This document shows positions 1 to 14,352 of a DNA stretch of 64,000 bases, piece after piece. The stretch's first letter is position 1. Every line of letters starts with the position of its first letter. This DNA is from Cardinalis cardinalis (taxonomy: Eukaryota > Chordata > Aves > Passeriformes > Cardinalidae), in NCBI GenBank assembly GCA_014549065.1, contig JACDOX010000172.1, positions 662,217 to 726,216 on the forward strand. Reading direction: 5' to 3'. The position numbers and the translations under genes are program-made. The notes below the pieces were generated by a model. It did no database searches, was not told where the DNA came from, and saw only the letters and a program-made list of their open reading frames with translations.

Positions 1-3000
1 GGACAATTTGCCTTAAATATAGAGACTATAACAAGCACAACAGTAGTCTGCAGAAAGAGCTGTGCTTCAGTATAAAATAGTCAAGATCAGTTCAAAATTT
101 ACCTAAGGTTTTGGTATCTATGCCTGAGGATAACTAACATCTTCTATCTTACAGGGAAGATATACTGTCCTTGAGTTGATGATGAGATTTTGTCTCTGAA
201 GTTTTGGGGTTTGTGAGATGAGTGGGAGATGAGTTTTACCCCTCCATTCCCACTATGGAAGACAGGTAGAAAGAAGTATTGAGAACTGAAATTGCAATCA
301 TTTGAAAGGTTAGTGGTTTCATACAAGTCCATCCAAATGTCCATTTTCTATTGCGGAGAAGGAGAATTACTTTCAGTGTATTTAGCATGTCCTTAATCTT
401 CTGTATTTGAGGCTACTCAACAGAATATTGAGATTAATCCTCCTCCACACTCCTGGCCTTAGAATGTGTGCATACATTGGTCATTTCTGGGATTCCACTC
501 TTAGTATAGAAAGCTGACATGACATTAATTATTTAATATCAAATCGTTGAGGGTAGATAAGCCATGTAGCCCTATAGAAATCATGCTGTTTGGTAACTAT
601 AAAATTAAGATAAAAAGATTAAAAAGTAGGCTTTACATGTTGTGAACCTTTGGCTTTAGAAAACAGTAGTTAAACATTTATTGAAAATAAATCTGTGGAT
701 TTGAGAAGGTCAGTCAGTACTGGTTGATTAAACATTGCTGAAACAGCTCACTTCTATACAGAAGAAAACAGGGACTTGTTTGCGCACAGATGACGTCAAG
801 TAGACATGGTTCACAGCAGTTTTAGAACTCTAGATTACAAATCCATGTAACTACTTTGAAACAAACTTTTCTCCCAGCACATAGAATCCCAATTGCGTAA
901 TTATCTTGAAAATAGGACAAACCCTGATGAGAAATCCTCCATCATAAAGGTTGCCTCTTGTAGGTTCAAATGCCAGACAAAAAGACAATAGGAGTGAAAC
1001 CACTTCACAAATGACATTTTTTTTCCCCTGAAGTAAGAGCGTCCATGTGGGAAAACCTGCTTTAGATTCCACCTTTGCTGAAGAACTTTCTTCGTGCAGG
1101 AGTGTCACAACTGCAGAAGTTTTGTGCTGGTTGGGTGAACAGAAGGTAAGATCAGGCAAGCTAAAAGGAGATGATTTGCAAGGCGATGTCACTCCACCAG
1201 TGCAGCTGCCATGGTGATTAGGGCTGGAGCAGCTTCAAGGACATGAATCAGGCAGATCCTGCCTCCTGCAAAACATGGATCAAGGTGAAAAGGGCACATA
1301 TGAAGATTTCTAGAAGTACAATCATTTTGCCTTGTTTGTTTCAGAAAGTGCTGAATTTTGCCTATGTGAATTTCCTGTGTGAGAAAGGGTCCACACATAG
1401 TCAATAGACTGGAACATTGATTTACAACTGTGATAGCAAAGTATCTCTCTGGACACAGGTGAAATATAACAAGTGTCATAAACTGATGTTTAAACATAGA
1501 TAATTATGAGTACAAATTGGCTAAAAGGTAATTTCTTTATGTAGTAGATGTAAAAGGGTCTTCATTTGATATTATGGATTATAGTCCTATAAGAAATTAA
1601 GAAGTAGAGATGAACTATAAGATCGATATTAATGAATGTGAAGGGATTTTTCCCGTGCCTGGTGCCCTCTTGTGGGAACACTGTCAGCATTTCAGTGTGA
1701 GACCAGATCATGTGAGAGTACCTTTGCGGTTTCCTGGAGGGGAACAAAGCACTTAATGTGCAGGCAGTAGGTCCTGGAAATAAAGTCTATATACCTCTGA
1801 AATACAGATATTGAACCATAAGTTTTATGTGTCTCTATTTTTTACTTATGTACAAGATTCTACCGGGCAAGTAAAACAAGATATTAAATATAAGTTATTG
1901 CATTTGCTATGACTTCTCATCTTGTAAAATGTATAAACTAAAAGTATTTTAAGTAATCACACCAAGTCTATGTAAAGAAAAAATAAATTTAACCCCCCCA
2001 AAAAACCAACAACAACAACAAAACCAAACCACAAACAAACAAAAACAACAACAACAACAAATCAACAACAAAAAAACCCAAACAGAAAGAAACCCCAAAA
2101 CCACAGTTAAAACCAGATAGAGATTTCAGTGCTGAGAGATAAGACTTCAAAACTAAGCTAAGAAGGTAATTAAAGTGGAGTTATAATTATAGAGTTATAA
2201 CAGTTCCCTTTGTGGAAATAAACAACTTCTGTCAATACTGACAGACATTCCATGATTACATGACACAGTTTGACAATGTAACAATCAACTAGAAAACCAA
2301 AAATATTTGTTTAAAATTTAAGCTGTAAACCTGCAAAATTCAAGGTTGATGGAGGAAAAACACTTCATACAAACAGTCAGACTCCATTCTCAATCCCTAA
2401 TCATAGGCTAGATTGCTGGGAGACATTTTCCATTAATGTCCTTGCAGATTTATTTGCTGTGTTACATAAATATTTATATTGTAGTATTTCTAAGTATAAT
2501 CTGTCTAGGTTTTTCAGATCCTGCTCTTCTGGAAGCATTACATGGACAGTGTTACAGAGGTTCAGAGGTTCAACTCATCATTTTTTAGCTTAGGTAATTT
2601 TAACTGTACATGATTCAATTCAGAATTTCTAGATAATCTGTGTTAATCAGCATAACTAAAACTGTTTTCCTACATAAGGGTCCAGAAGACTGGTTGGCTT
2701 TTCCAGGTTTATTGACAGTATGAGGAGGATCAGATCTGAACACTTCTAGTAGTGATATACATATTATGAAGAATGATGCAGAAACACAACATAATATTCA
2801 CAAAAAACCTCCTTTTGTGTAAGCAATGAAAAACATGGGCAAAAAATTAATGAGTGATGGTTTAGACGGTCGTTCCCTGTTCATCTCCATCATAAGTATT
2901 CTGTTCCATGCCTGAAGTACAGTCAATAAACCTATTTAAAATTACTGATAACTATAACATTTTAAAAATTCATTTTATCCATTGTTTGCATAGTTTGCCA

Positions 3001-4107
3001 CAGCTTCTGAATCCTGAATAAGAATTAGCTAATCCTTATAATCATGTTGTGATGTAGGGAGGCTGGTAAGGAAAATCAAAGGGAAAACCTTATCCTGTGC
3101 CACAGAGAAAAATTGTGACTTCAGGAAAGCTGACTAGTTATATTGGGAATTCACTCTCTTTGAGAAAAAATGAAGGGAAAAGGGATTATGATGTATTTAA
3201 TTCAAATATACAAGAATTGCATTTGCATGTATTTTCTTTTGCTCTACGAACTTGATATTTCTTTGGTGATAAAATTGTGAACAGTATAGAAGAAAGTGGA
3301 GAGGGGACATACCAAGCACATACAGGGCCAGCTCTAGAGAACTGAAAAGAAAGTTGAACACATACAGCTAGGACATTACTGCAAGTTGGTATGACTTTAA
3401 AAACAGGGATGATAGGTGGGTAGCAAGAATACTTTAGGTTGCCTAAGAGTCCATTATATTGTGATAGGATTAATAAATAGTAGCTCAAAATCCTCTTACA
3501 TTAACTAGTTGTTAGGATACTGCAATATCCAGTTCTAAAGTCAGATGTTATTTTAAAACTTGCCACCATTGCTGCAAATAGTCTTTCCTTACCAATGGCA
3601 ATAGTAGCCAAATCATTTCCTTTGACAATGAGAGTATCAGACACACATGGCCATTTTTTGCTTTCTGTGTACTGCCTTTAGCATGTGAGGGATCTAGTCC
3701 ACAACTGAATCTTGTAGGTGACAGTGCAATATAGAAAAGACAGTCATCACTCTTGCTTGAGATGCACGTTGAGCAACTTTGTCTTGGTATCTGTAGTGGT
3801 TTTGGGTATATGGTTTTGTTTTTATCAAATGGTCTATTGTAAAATCAAATTCACCCATTCATGAGTGTGTGTACAGGTTTAAATGAAAAGCATAATTTTT
3901 AAGACCACTCAAGCTAAAATTTCATGACTCACACACATGTGGAATGTTGCATAGGCTAAACTCCTGCCCTTGCCTTGCATGGTCCTGCATGGTCCTGGTG
4001 CCAGTTCATCACACGACACAAAGCTGACACCCAAAACACAATATGTGTCAAGACAGGAAGAACTCAACTCAATCAATAGATGGCAATGTCACAATCAGGC
4101 TTTCGAT

Positions 4108-4110
<3 letters not shown>
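1..4110. other. No gene seen, far upstream flank
   Basis: AT-rich sequence. All open frames are short, without recognisable domains or splice logic. Besides the A-rich repeat at 1996-2070 there is a small direct repeat of TGCATGGTCC near 3975-3995. I recognise nothing else. Confidence 0.6.
1996..2070. repeat. A-rich (AAC)n/(AAAC)n simple repeat
   Basis: AACAACAACAACAAAACCAA-type sequence continues to CAACAACAACAACAAATCAA with scattered changes. It is an ordinary degenerate microsatellite. Confidence 0.9.

Positions 4111-4192
<82 letters not shown>
4111..4192. repeat. Poly(A) run of 82 bases
   Basis: There are eighty-two consecutive A after GATCAT and before ATTCC. I found no matching short direct repeats that would mark a retroposed copy, and no recognisable gene or SINE upstream. 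It may be a slippage-expanded homopolymer or an assembly effect. Confidence 0.95.
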
Positions 4193-4194
<2 letters not shown>

Positions 4195-4609
4195 CCATTT
4201 GCTCAAATTCCAGCATCCAGGCATACCAGTTCCCACTTGATTTTAGAATGTAGCTATGAGAGCTGAAGGGCATAGCTAGAGGGGCTGCTTAGAAGAAGGT
4301 ACGAGCCTGGCCTGCACACTTTCCCATTCTATTCCTTCCTTACATACATGGACTAGCACTTCTAGGAGGTGCACCCCTGTTGCTGTAGTCCAGCTATATT
4401 TGTGATCAATAACCTAATAGGAAGCCATAACTTAAAACAATAGTGCATTGCAAGATATGGCTCTGCCATCCTAGGAGCCTTTTACATTATTAAGTAAAGG
4501 TATCTCTTCCTGTAAATCTGATGAAAACATCACGAACACAGAGAAAAGGCAACAAGGATACCAAGGATATGGCTGAAGAAACATTTTTTCAGTGTGACTC
4601 AGAGGAAAC

Positions 4610-4775
4610 CACAGAAACACAGAACGGGTCGGGTTGGAAGGGACCGCAGTGGGTCATGTGATGCAACCTTCCTGCTCAAGCAGGGTTATCACAGAGCACG
4701 TGGCGCAGGATTGTGTCTAGATGTCCTGAATATCCCCACTGAAGGAGACTCCACAACCTCTCAGGGCACTCATAA
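4610..4775 (-). mobile_element. CR1 LINE tail fragment, minus strand
   Basis: The landmarks are ACAGAACGGGTCGGGTTGGA, AGGGACC, CTGCTCAAGCAGGGTTATC, GTGTCTAGATGTCCTGAATA and GGAGACTCCACAACCTCTCA, in the order of an inverted CR1 3' end. It is strongly 5'-truncated. The similarity stops after CTCAGGGCA. Confidence 0.9.
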
Positions 4776-5100
4776 TGAAATGGCGTTAGAAAAAAAGAAG
4801 AAATCAGGTGTTCTGTCATAGACGGAGCAAGTCACTTGGCTTATTTCCGGCTTGCCCTAGACAAAGAGACTGTGCAGTTCCAAGGCTCTGCCATCAGATG
4901 GCAATGCGTATTTAAGCCGAGCTACTGCAGAAGCAGAGCCTGGCAGCTCTCCGGGAGCAGAAGAGGCTGCTGTGAGCAGCTTCATGTGTCTGTCCCTTGG
5001 AGAGGGGAAGCGGGGCTCTTAGCACTGATAGTGACCAAGTAAACGGAGGGGAACCGGAAAGTCGGCTCTCTGTCTATACAAGAGGACAAGAGACTGACGC
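4776..5100. other. GC-richer patch with a TATA-like element
   Basis: This patch directly follows the CR1 tail and is richer in GC than its surroundings. TATTTAAG at 4909-4916 lies about 30 bases before GCAGAGCCTGGCAGCTCTCC. A small ORF runs 4836-5042 but resembles no known family. A promoter or an unidentified repeat are both possible. Confidence 0.25.
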
Positions 5101-8100
5101 TATATTTCAACCCTACTTCTAATACAAAACCATAATTTAAATCCTACTGGAAATGTGTATTGATTATCTCGAGGTCTCTGCTTGTGCTTACTGAATACTT
5201 CACACACCCATCTCTGCATCAGTCCCCTCAGTCTGGTTGCTTTCAGACAGTTTCGAGTGGTTCACCAGTACATGAGTAACCTTCTGCCTTATACATCCTT
5301 ACGTACTGCTGTGGGTGATGGCTGTGATTTTTATTTTTAGTATAGTAGTTGTTTAGGATGGAGGGCGTGATTTCACGGAAGTAATTAATGGCAGTGTACA
5401 GAAAGAGAAGAAAAAACAAGTCTTTTCTCTACATAGTCCACAGTCTGAGAAGAAGAGAAAACAGAAAAAAAGAGTCATTTAAAGATGTCCCTGGTTTTAC
5501 ATATGAGCTGCTGCAATGCTTCTACTGCCATTCAAAAATTTACTGTCAGGTTTTCACTTTTTCCTCTTTGCATGGTGCAGTCTAATGTTGATCTGTGGAT
5601 GGCATTTTGCTAATATATGCTGAATATATCACCTTAAGGAGAGAAAAAAAATACTAGTTTTGGGGGGAAATGAGAAATAACCAACCAGAATTACATACAT
5701 TGAGTCAAAAAAATAAATTTCAATGCTCAAATTGTGTGAGACTGCCAAGTAACACATTCCTAACTCTTCCAGCTTAAGTAAACAGAAATCAGAAAACTGT
5801 TCCTGTACATTCAGTGCTTCCTTCTGTTTGCAAACCCAGGTTGGAGGTTTGGTCATTTGCAGGCTGAATACCAAAACCAATTAAGGAAGCCCCATGTAGG
5901 TTTTGTGACATGAAATCCTAATGAGATAGAAGGAGTCAAAACATCCTGCCCTCAGCTTCCACCATGTCTTAATTGCACAGGATGAGCAAGCACTGTCAAA
6001 CTCTAGGCACAGCTGGAAATAGATTGAGTTAATTTTCATAGGGGAAAGAAGATACCTTTTTATCATAACTAATAGGATTTCTCATTCATGACACAAATAC
6101 AGACCTTGGTAGGGCATTATACATGCATTTTATTCATTACAGATGGAATAGCTGCATAGTGGTCAAGGTGAACTAGATGGCCTAGAGCAGAGGCCTCTCA
6201 ACATTTTTGTCATTGTGCACCCATGTAAGTGAAAAGGTCTTGAGTGCACTCCAATATATGTGTGCTTCTTTATAAATTATATACATCTAATACTATGCTA
6301 ATGTTAGACACAGTAATATACACAAAATAGAAATGAAAAATTATGACATAAACAACATTTCAAAATTCTACTTTATTTGATTTTATTTATTTAATTATTT
6401 ATTGATAGAAATATGCTTTCTTCCTGCACCACAGTGTCTTGTCTTGTGTATCCTGTGGGGTGCGGGAATGGGAGATGACTGCTCTACAGACAAAATCTGT
6501 GAGGTCTAATATCCATTGTCTCATATCCGGCCAAAAGGATATTTCTGTTCTGATTTACACAGAATATGGCATGTCCTTCCATATCCATTTAACTTTTATG
6601 TATGTGGATGTCTGCAAGCAGAGGTGTTCATAGGTGAAAAGGACTTAAAGAGCTATGTCAAGATTAACACCTACAGATTAATAAGATCTTGGGATCTCAC
6701 AGAGCAGACAGAACAGGTTTTGAGAGATAAAAAGATGCATGTGGTTGCTTGTTTATGAAGTATTTGAGCATTAAACCAGTTTCATGCAAGTGTTTTCTAA
6801 TGTCATTTTGGGAAATACTTCCATTTTAAAGGTAATGGAGAAGTGCTTTCAGAAACAAAATAATTAAATCATTAAAAAAAATTAGTTTGAGATGAAATCA
6901 TATAAAAAATTAGATATTGAGAAGGGAAAAAATGAGAAGGGGGGGACAAGCAAACAAGGGAAACAAAACCAGAAGAAAAATATTATTGCACTACTTTAGA
7001 ACAGAAACCACTGCAGCTTATGAAAGACATTAACAACAGCTGTGAAAATATCATGGCAGAGTAGGCCAGCTGTAGCTGAATGCTAAGACTCTCTTTTAAA
7101 ACATTTTATTGCAATCTTGCACAGGAACTTCATTTTCCCTGATTTTTATGTTGCAACTTTGTGTAACACAGTCTTCAGTTCCTAAACTTGAAAAGATTCA
7201 TATTTAATCATAATTTACCAAGGTATGCTATATTATTGCCCTAGTAATACCAGAATAATATTAAAGTATTACAAAGACAATATTATTGCATAATTAGAAT
7301 TTTAAAATTTATCTTCTTAGAAACCCCTGAGACATTCTTACTGTTTGACTTTTTCAAACAGAAAGGATTGGTTATGTTAATTTCAGAAGTCCCTGCCACT
7401 CCTCCCATTTTTTGTCACATAGAAATGGCCTTCCATAGGAAATATATCCCTGGGATCAAATTCTAATTGATGTACCAAAATCCTTACGGAGATGTTTCAG
7501 TCAGGAGTTTCAGCATTCAAGGCAAAAGACCTTGAGTTCCCAGTCCTGTTTCCGCTCAGGCAGATCTGTTAATGCAATGACTCCTGGGAGTCCCCCATCT
7601 TAAGACAGCTGTGAGATACCTGCTCCCACCTCTCACAGCATCGCATGGTCTGGTCACATAAACCTAGCTGAACAATTAGAACTGCTCTGAGACAGAACAG
7701 TACTCCCATGTCAGATTTAACAGTCTGAAAGCTTTTCAACTACAAACCTAGGGCTACTCAAGTTTTTGAGGAATAACTCAAATTTATCAGTATTTGTCTG
7801 AGGTTTTTAGGGTCACATTTCTGCAAGTAACTTGAAGGCTGCTATGCGCACCAAATCTTAAAACAAATCATAGCAAATAGCCTCTGCATATCCTACATCA
7901 AACCATAGTTGTTTGGCTTTTAACCAGTTCTGACATTTATACAGTGTCATTCGATCCTTTCACACAGGAGGATAAATTGGATGAACCACAGTTAGAGCTA
8001 AAAATGAAAACAGAGTTAAGCAACAGATAGACTTCTTGACCTCCTGTATTCTTCTTAAAGATAAAAGCTGCAAATAAGCCATAGGCAGCTGTGGCAATGA

Positions 8101-8459
8101 AGAAACTCGCTGATTGTTTTTTGGCAACTTTCAGATCTATGAATGTTTAATGATACATTTGAAGTAAAATTAACCCTGTTCTCACATTTACCCCATTTTT
8201 TTCTTTCACTATACTAGCTTTTCTTATCTACAATCTAAACCAAGCAGTTTTGGACCAGGAAAAGGCCTGTGATGTTCTGCTTTCTTTTTCTTTTTTTTTT
8301 CCCACCAATAATCTCATTATTTCCAACTAATAACATGTATTTAATTCATTTTAATACTTTAATGTATTTTTAACATTAGTACCAGAGAATGCAGGTTCCA
8401 TACACAAAGGCCTGTCTGAATAAGTACAAAATTTCTGAGTGGGCATGACTTATGGATAT

Positions 8460-8541
8460 TTTTGCTGCAGGTATATCCCGTTGGTAGAGATTATATAAAT
8501 TAATTTTGCTGCAGGTATACTCTGTTGGTAGAGATTATATC
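8460..8541. repeat. Tandem duplication of about 44 bp
   Basis: Two copies of TTTTGCTGCAGGTATA followed by GTTGGTAGAGATTATAT, starting near 8460 and 8504, are separated by TAAATTAA-like sequence. They differ at about three positions. Confidence 0.9.
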
Positions 8542-11500
8542 CTCTACTCATCTCATCAGCAAATTCGTGTGTCCTGATTTTGCATTAATTAGACAAACAT
8601 TCAGCAAGTGAGTTCTTGCTTCCCATTGAACTCCTTTTGTTTGAATATTTTTTATAAAACATTACTACCTAAAATGGCTTAGGGAACATTTGCCATTACT
8701 TTTTAATTATGTAAGAACCAGGATATTTGAATGAATTCACGGGTAGGCATCCATAAATGTTAGTCTGTTTCTCTGTTTCTCTGTATTCATTGGAGGTCAA
8801 ACCAGCAACTTATCAGTGGAAATCTCCACACTCTAAAGTAACCAAAAAGCCAAAGGTCTCTCTATGATGGACTGCCATAAATATCCCTTGAGCCATCAGT
8901 GTTGCATTTAAACTTTCAGTGGAATTAAAAATGAAGAAAAATGGAAACAACACTTAGGTGAAGCGCACTGATCTGTTATTACAATTTTTCTATATCTTAC
9001 ACAATTGTAACAGTCAAAAGGTCAGGCTACAAAATGCCAAGAGCACTCCTTGGCTGATTTGTTTATCCTGGGAATGCTTAAGAAGGACTGCATGGGCAGT
9101 CATAAAATTTTAAAGAGCTAAGGTAAATCTCTCTGCAAATAATGCCTACATTTTTACCATAAAGTAGTTCAGTCAAACAGAAACATGTCATTCATCCCCA
9201 GTCATGAGCCCTTCAGGCCCTAAGAGTACATTTTATTTCAATCCTTCTCATCCAAGGCCTTTTGCCTTCCCAGCGTACCTCTGAAAACACAGCTGCCTAT
9301 TGTGCCAGTTCAGAGGTCTCTTGCTAAAACTCAACTGCAACCTACTCTTCAGCTGACCAAAACTAATTTTTATGTGCTAAGCAATAAGTACTATTTCATA
9401 CACAGCATGAAACAGGAAAACAAAAACTAGGAGAAGTAATATTGTCCCAGAATTACAACCAACAGAGATCTCACATGTAGACTAACAATTATATTTACAA
9501 GAACAGCAGAGGATTGAGTAATGTTTTTCCACTGGAATGGGTCCTTTTAAGCATTAACTCTTTTTGGTTAAACTTTCAAGAATACCTGTTTGTTAATGAA
9601 ATTGCACAAAATTGCTGTCAATTTTTACTCTTTCTCTAAAAATATATAAATGGATAACAAGAAGGTTTCTTCTTGGACTTCCATTGAATTCCCAAGTTAT
9701 CTGAGAGTTTTAGTGCCCTCCTCAACATCCACGGTACAGATTTATACAGGTACATGACAGAACTGAGACAGGTGACTCCCTTTATCTTAGCATTTACAGT
9801 CTGTGCCTCTTGTCCAGCAGTCAGATCCACAGGAATTGATTTTTATACAGAAGTGTAATTCAAATTCTGTCAGCATGGCTGTGCACTGACCTAAAAAGAC
9901 AACCATTAGATTATGTATCAGGTGTATCAGATTGTGGGCACTGAATGAAAAGGAAAAGCCAAGGTAAAGTAGTTCCCCCAGCTAGAATTCAATACTGGAA
10001 AGATCTCTGCCTGAGTGATCAAGTTCAATTTCCTCACAGCTGCACACCACAGATAACAGTTATCAAATGGACAACCTTCTACAGATACCTGCTTTGACAC
10101 CTGCAATCTACCCACTTGCTCATTTCTAACTTGCAGCAGAAAGATGATGTTGGCAATTGGCACAGATGATGTGCTATCTGCATGAAACAGCAGAGGTCTG
10201 GGTAGGCCAAAAAAGCTCTCCTGGTGTCACAATGCAGACCCACATCTGTACTGTGGAGAGGGACAAGGAAGCCCATCTGATTCCCAGGGAGACATGGACA
10301 GCAGTGAAAGGAAAGTATGAGAGAAAGAGAAAAAATCCCAATATCATGTCACATGAATGAACATGAAAAATTCAGGATCATAAATATAATAGAGAAGTCA
10401 GTTTCACTAATTCCCTCATATACTGAAGAATGTATCCCATAAGGTACACCAAGCAGTGGAAAACAGAGGGGCAAGTGTCATGAGGCGCCAAAGTTGTGTA
10501 TGAATCTATTAACCAGAGTGTTTGCAATTATTTGCTCCTGATAACAATGTACACTCAGTGGGTTGCAGGACGAGAGAATTTTATCACTCTGTTCAAATGC
10601 TGCCTGGGAAACATCAGCTCCATTCTTTACCTTTGTTCAANTTTCTATCCTGTTAAAACCAACAGAAAGTTATGAGAGGAAACATATCAGGAAAAGGTCT
10701 TCATACCTCTTTCAGGGGCTTTTTTCTTCTTTCTATAGGGCAGAAAAGACCAGGAATCCAAAAGTCCAAAGTGTTGCCCAGTTCTAGTGGAGACACATCT
10801 TTCTTGTGCTAGAGAAACATGGGGGTGTTCACCAGAGAGATATGAGCTCAAATACAGAAGGAAATATGTTAAACATTATGGGAGACTTCATAAAACTCAG
10901 TTTTGAATTTTGTCTTTAGACACAAAATTTTACAATGTTCTTTTGTAAAGACATTTGTTCAACTTACCTCCATTAATGGAAGAATTGTCCCGCAGACTTC
11001 TCTGAGGTGCTTATTTTATTAAAAAATCCAATGAACAGAAAATATAAAGGAAAGGAGGAAATGAAGAGATTACCAGTATCTTTGATTATGGAAAGAGAAC
11101 AGATGAAAAAACAAATATATAGTATGGCAATAAAGAATGAGCAAACTCAGCGGTTTTGAGTTATTATAAGAACAACTTATTTTATGGTTATTTCTGTCAT
11201 AGCATATGTGGATGATCCCATTATGAACTAATGATAAAATGCTAAGTTCTCAGTATGTGACAGTTATCATTTGCTAATATAAACTCAGCAGAAAAAATTC
11301 ATCACAGATATAAGCAGATATTCTGAGCTATAAATCTGAGATTTCCAGAGCGGTGCTTTACTATATTAGGCTTGATTTGGACACAACCAAGTGATTATAA
11401 TTCCCCCTGGAAGAAAAATATAGAGAATTTGCATCAGCTAAACCTGATATTTTGCAGATTTGCTCTCTCATTTTATTACAATATTTGTAGTAAAATAACA

Positions 11501-14223
11501 CTGAGTTAGTGCAAAATAAGTTTTATTTTAATGTATTTGTTTATATCTTCACTCTTACAGTCTAATCCTAGCATTATATTCACATAGCATTTGTGAGCCT
11601 TCTGTTTCCGTGGAAGGGAAACATCTAGAGACAGCTGGAAAGGACGCATTTTTCCGTAGTTTGAGTCTGACACTGCAAGATAAATACTTAATAATAAATT
11701 AGAAGTTCCAGAGCTCCCATGACAGCTATTGCCTATTTCCAGCAGGGAGCATGGGACCTGTAGCTATTAATAACCTGTGTACCCAGGACACAATACTTCC
11801 TGTATCTTTATGCAGATTATTATTCAGGTTAGCACTCAACTAAAGCATGACAGATGAAAGTAATTTGTTCTCTCAATATTAGTCTTTTATCCTAATTAGT
11901 TAGATCATGAATAATTAGTATTAAGTATACAGTTCTAATAGTTTAAGACAATGCTGTAAAACAGCTTGAGTTATTTTAGGATTTTCTAGCTCTGAAATTG
12001 TACTTGATTATATTTACTATAAATGTACACACTTATATACAGATTTTAAAGTGCCATTAATTGTGTATAATATAAACATGGTTTCTATTGGTAGGGGATG
12101 AGATTTTAAATAGAGAAGGATGGAGTATTAATTTAGTAGACCTTATGATATAATAATGACAGACACAGAGGCAATGTAAGTGAATTTTTGATTAGTATGT
12201 GAAAATTAAACCATGAGTGACTTATGCCATGGCCCTCAATAAATCAAATTATTACCAACATTGCTTTGCTCCATTGTGTTTTATTTATCTCAAATGAAAT
12301 ATTAATTTATGTGCCTTTTTATTCTTTATTAGATCTTTTTTTTCTAGATCTGGAGGCAACTTAGTTTAATAAAACTGTTTGATTATTCTGCCAACTTTAA
12401 GTCAAAATGATGGTACTTACATTTACATCGACCTAGACTTGCCTAAACATTAAATTTTGCTTTATTTGATTTATCGAGATTCATTTTATCAAAGATTTAA
12501 CATCCCCACAGACAATGTACATGCAAAAACAGTATCCTTCCCCACTGAAGGTTTTTCACAAGTTGCTATTGATCATGGCTGCAAACCTGAACATATTCAA
12601 TGCCATATTTCACTATGATCTAGAAATATTTATTACCTGTGATCTCATTTCCTAGTGCTAGATTTTAAAATCAATATAGCAAGTGAAGTCACGTCTTCCC
12701 TCAAGCACAAAAATGGCAGTAACAAACCACTCACTACTCAGAGATGAATCTGCCTACCTAACACCTCACTCACAACCATCAAGTTCTCTAACGAGCTCTG
12801 ACTTGAGGAAAAAAATATGTCTATTAAGTAGAGGTCCTAGGAAAACACAAAATTCTCAAGGGTTATTTTCACATGTATTTAGATCATAAAAAAGCTAAAA
12901 ACCACCTTATGTGCAGCTGCATTTACTGCATGGCAAAAAAAAAAGGTTACATCAATTTGCTTAAGACAAGAAAAGGAAATAGAGATTTCTTAAACAATCC
13001 CAGATTCCCCATAAAATGTGCTTGGGTAGCCTACTTTGTTGTTCCAATCCTTAAAATGGAGATTCAGGGAAAGTTTTCTTAAGAGAAAACTTCCCCCAGG
13101 ATAAAATCATATCACTGGGACTGCTCACCAGTTCAAAACAGGGCACTGAATTGTATCTGCCACCTACAAAGCCAGATCCCACCCTACAAAAGCAGTGAAG
13201 TGCAATGGGAAATATCAACTGTCCTTGAGAAGAGAGTTAGCCAGGTCCTCTATCATAAAGGCAAGTTGTTGGATACTGTTAAAAGAATATCACTGGCTAA
13301 AATAAGCCTGTATGTCAAGGACACTTACCAAATGACACTCACTTTCCAGTCTTCCTTTTGGTAAGATTGTTGAAAGCTTGAACCCTTACAACATCGCCAT
13401 AATCATGCAGATGACCAAGTCATGCTTTTCACCCATGCATACAACAAAATAGTCTCAGAACAGTACTTGAACTTTTTATTTCTGATCCTAATAAACTAAA
13501 TAGGCTTCTTTGGTGATATTTTCAGGTATCTCTGCAACCAATTATGTTTGGTATTGGAGACAAACTTATGCTTTGCCTAGAGAGTACACAAGACAACACA
13601 CAGAATTCATTCATTGTTAACCTACAGGTTTCAGAGGTGGCCATTATGGTCATGTTTTCCCTGCAAAAATTTTCAGTTCTCAAGTTATTACTATCCTATA
13701 TTTACCTATTATCGACAGTCTCTTTTCAGCTGGGAACACTAGAGAGACTGTACTTACACAGTACTTTTGGGACTCAGATTCAGATAGTTTGTCCACTTTA
13801 TCAAACTTAGCCACAAAAATTTAGTATCAAAGAAGCACAAGGCTTGTAAATTAGGCAAAGCATAAGAAAGACAGTGGTAATTCCAATTACACTTATTGTT
13901 TTCAAAGATAAAATGACAATTCATAAAGAATTTGATAAATCACTGCCATGATTTAACCAGCCCAAACCAGCACATTCCTAGACAATTGTTTTAATTTTAT
14001 TAGCAAAGGCTGAATGACTTGAATTAGCCTTGATATAATTCCTAAAGTATGTATATTATGGCTGTTGTAATTTCCTTTCTTTCAAATATTAAAACATTTC
14101 ACATTATCACTGCAGATGGTGAATCATGGTTCAGGATTTCAACAGCTTCTCTTAATTGATGTTCTTATAATTTTAGAGTAGCTTCAGAAAAATGTTTCCA
14201 AACTTGCAACATTTACAAATTAC

Positions 14224-14352
14224 ATTATATATATGAATGTGTGTATATATATACACACATATATATTTATGTATTAATAAATTAATAATATTTATGTATT
14301 TATTTATTTATGTATTTATTTATTTATTCAGTTAGTTAGTTAGTTAGCTAGT
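14224..14352. repeat. AT-rich microsatellite cluster: (TA)n, (TTTA)n, (GTTA)n
   Basis: TATATATATACACACATATA is followed by repeated TTTA with TTTATGTA variants, then TTAG repeats (CAGTTAGTTAGTTAGTTAGC). Three adjacent motifs suggest serial slippage. Confidence 0.95.

Noticed and set aside
3791..4110. Possible LTR beginning TGTAGTGGTTTTGGG
   Set aside because: Only the first bases resemble some bird LTRs. No poly(A) signal at the expected place, no end and no target-site duplication could be found.
3970..4273. ORFs with poly-Lys or poly-Phe
   Set aside because: These are translations of the 82-base A run. The same applies to the poly-Lys frames at 23912-24235.
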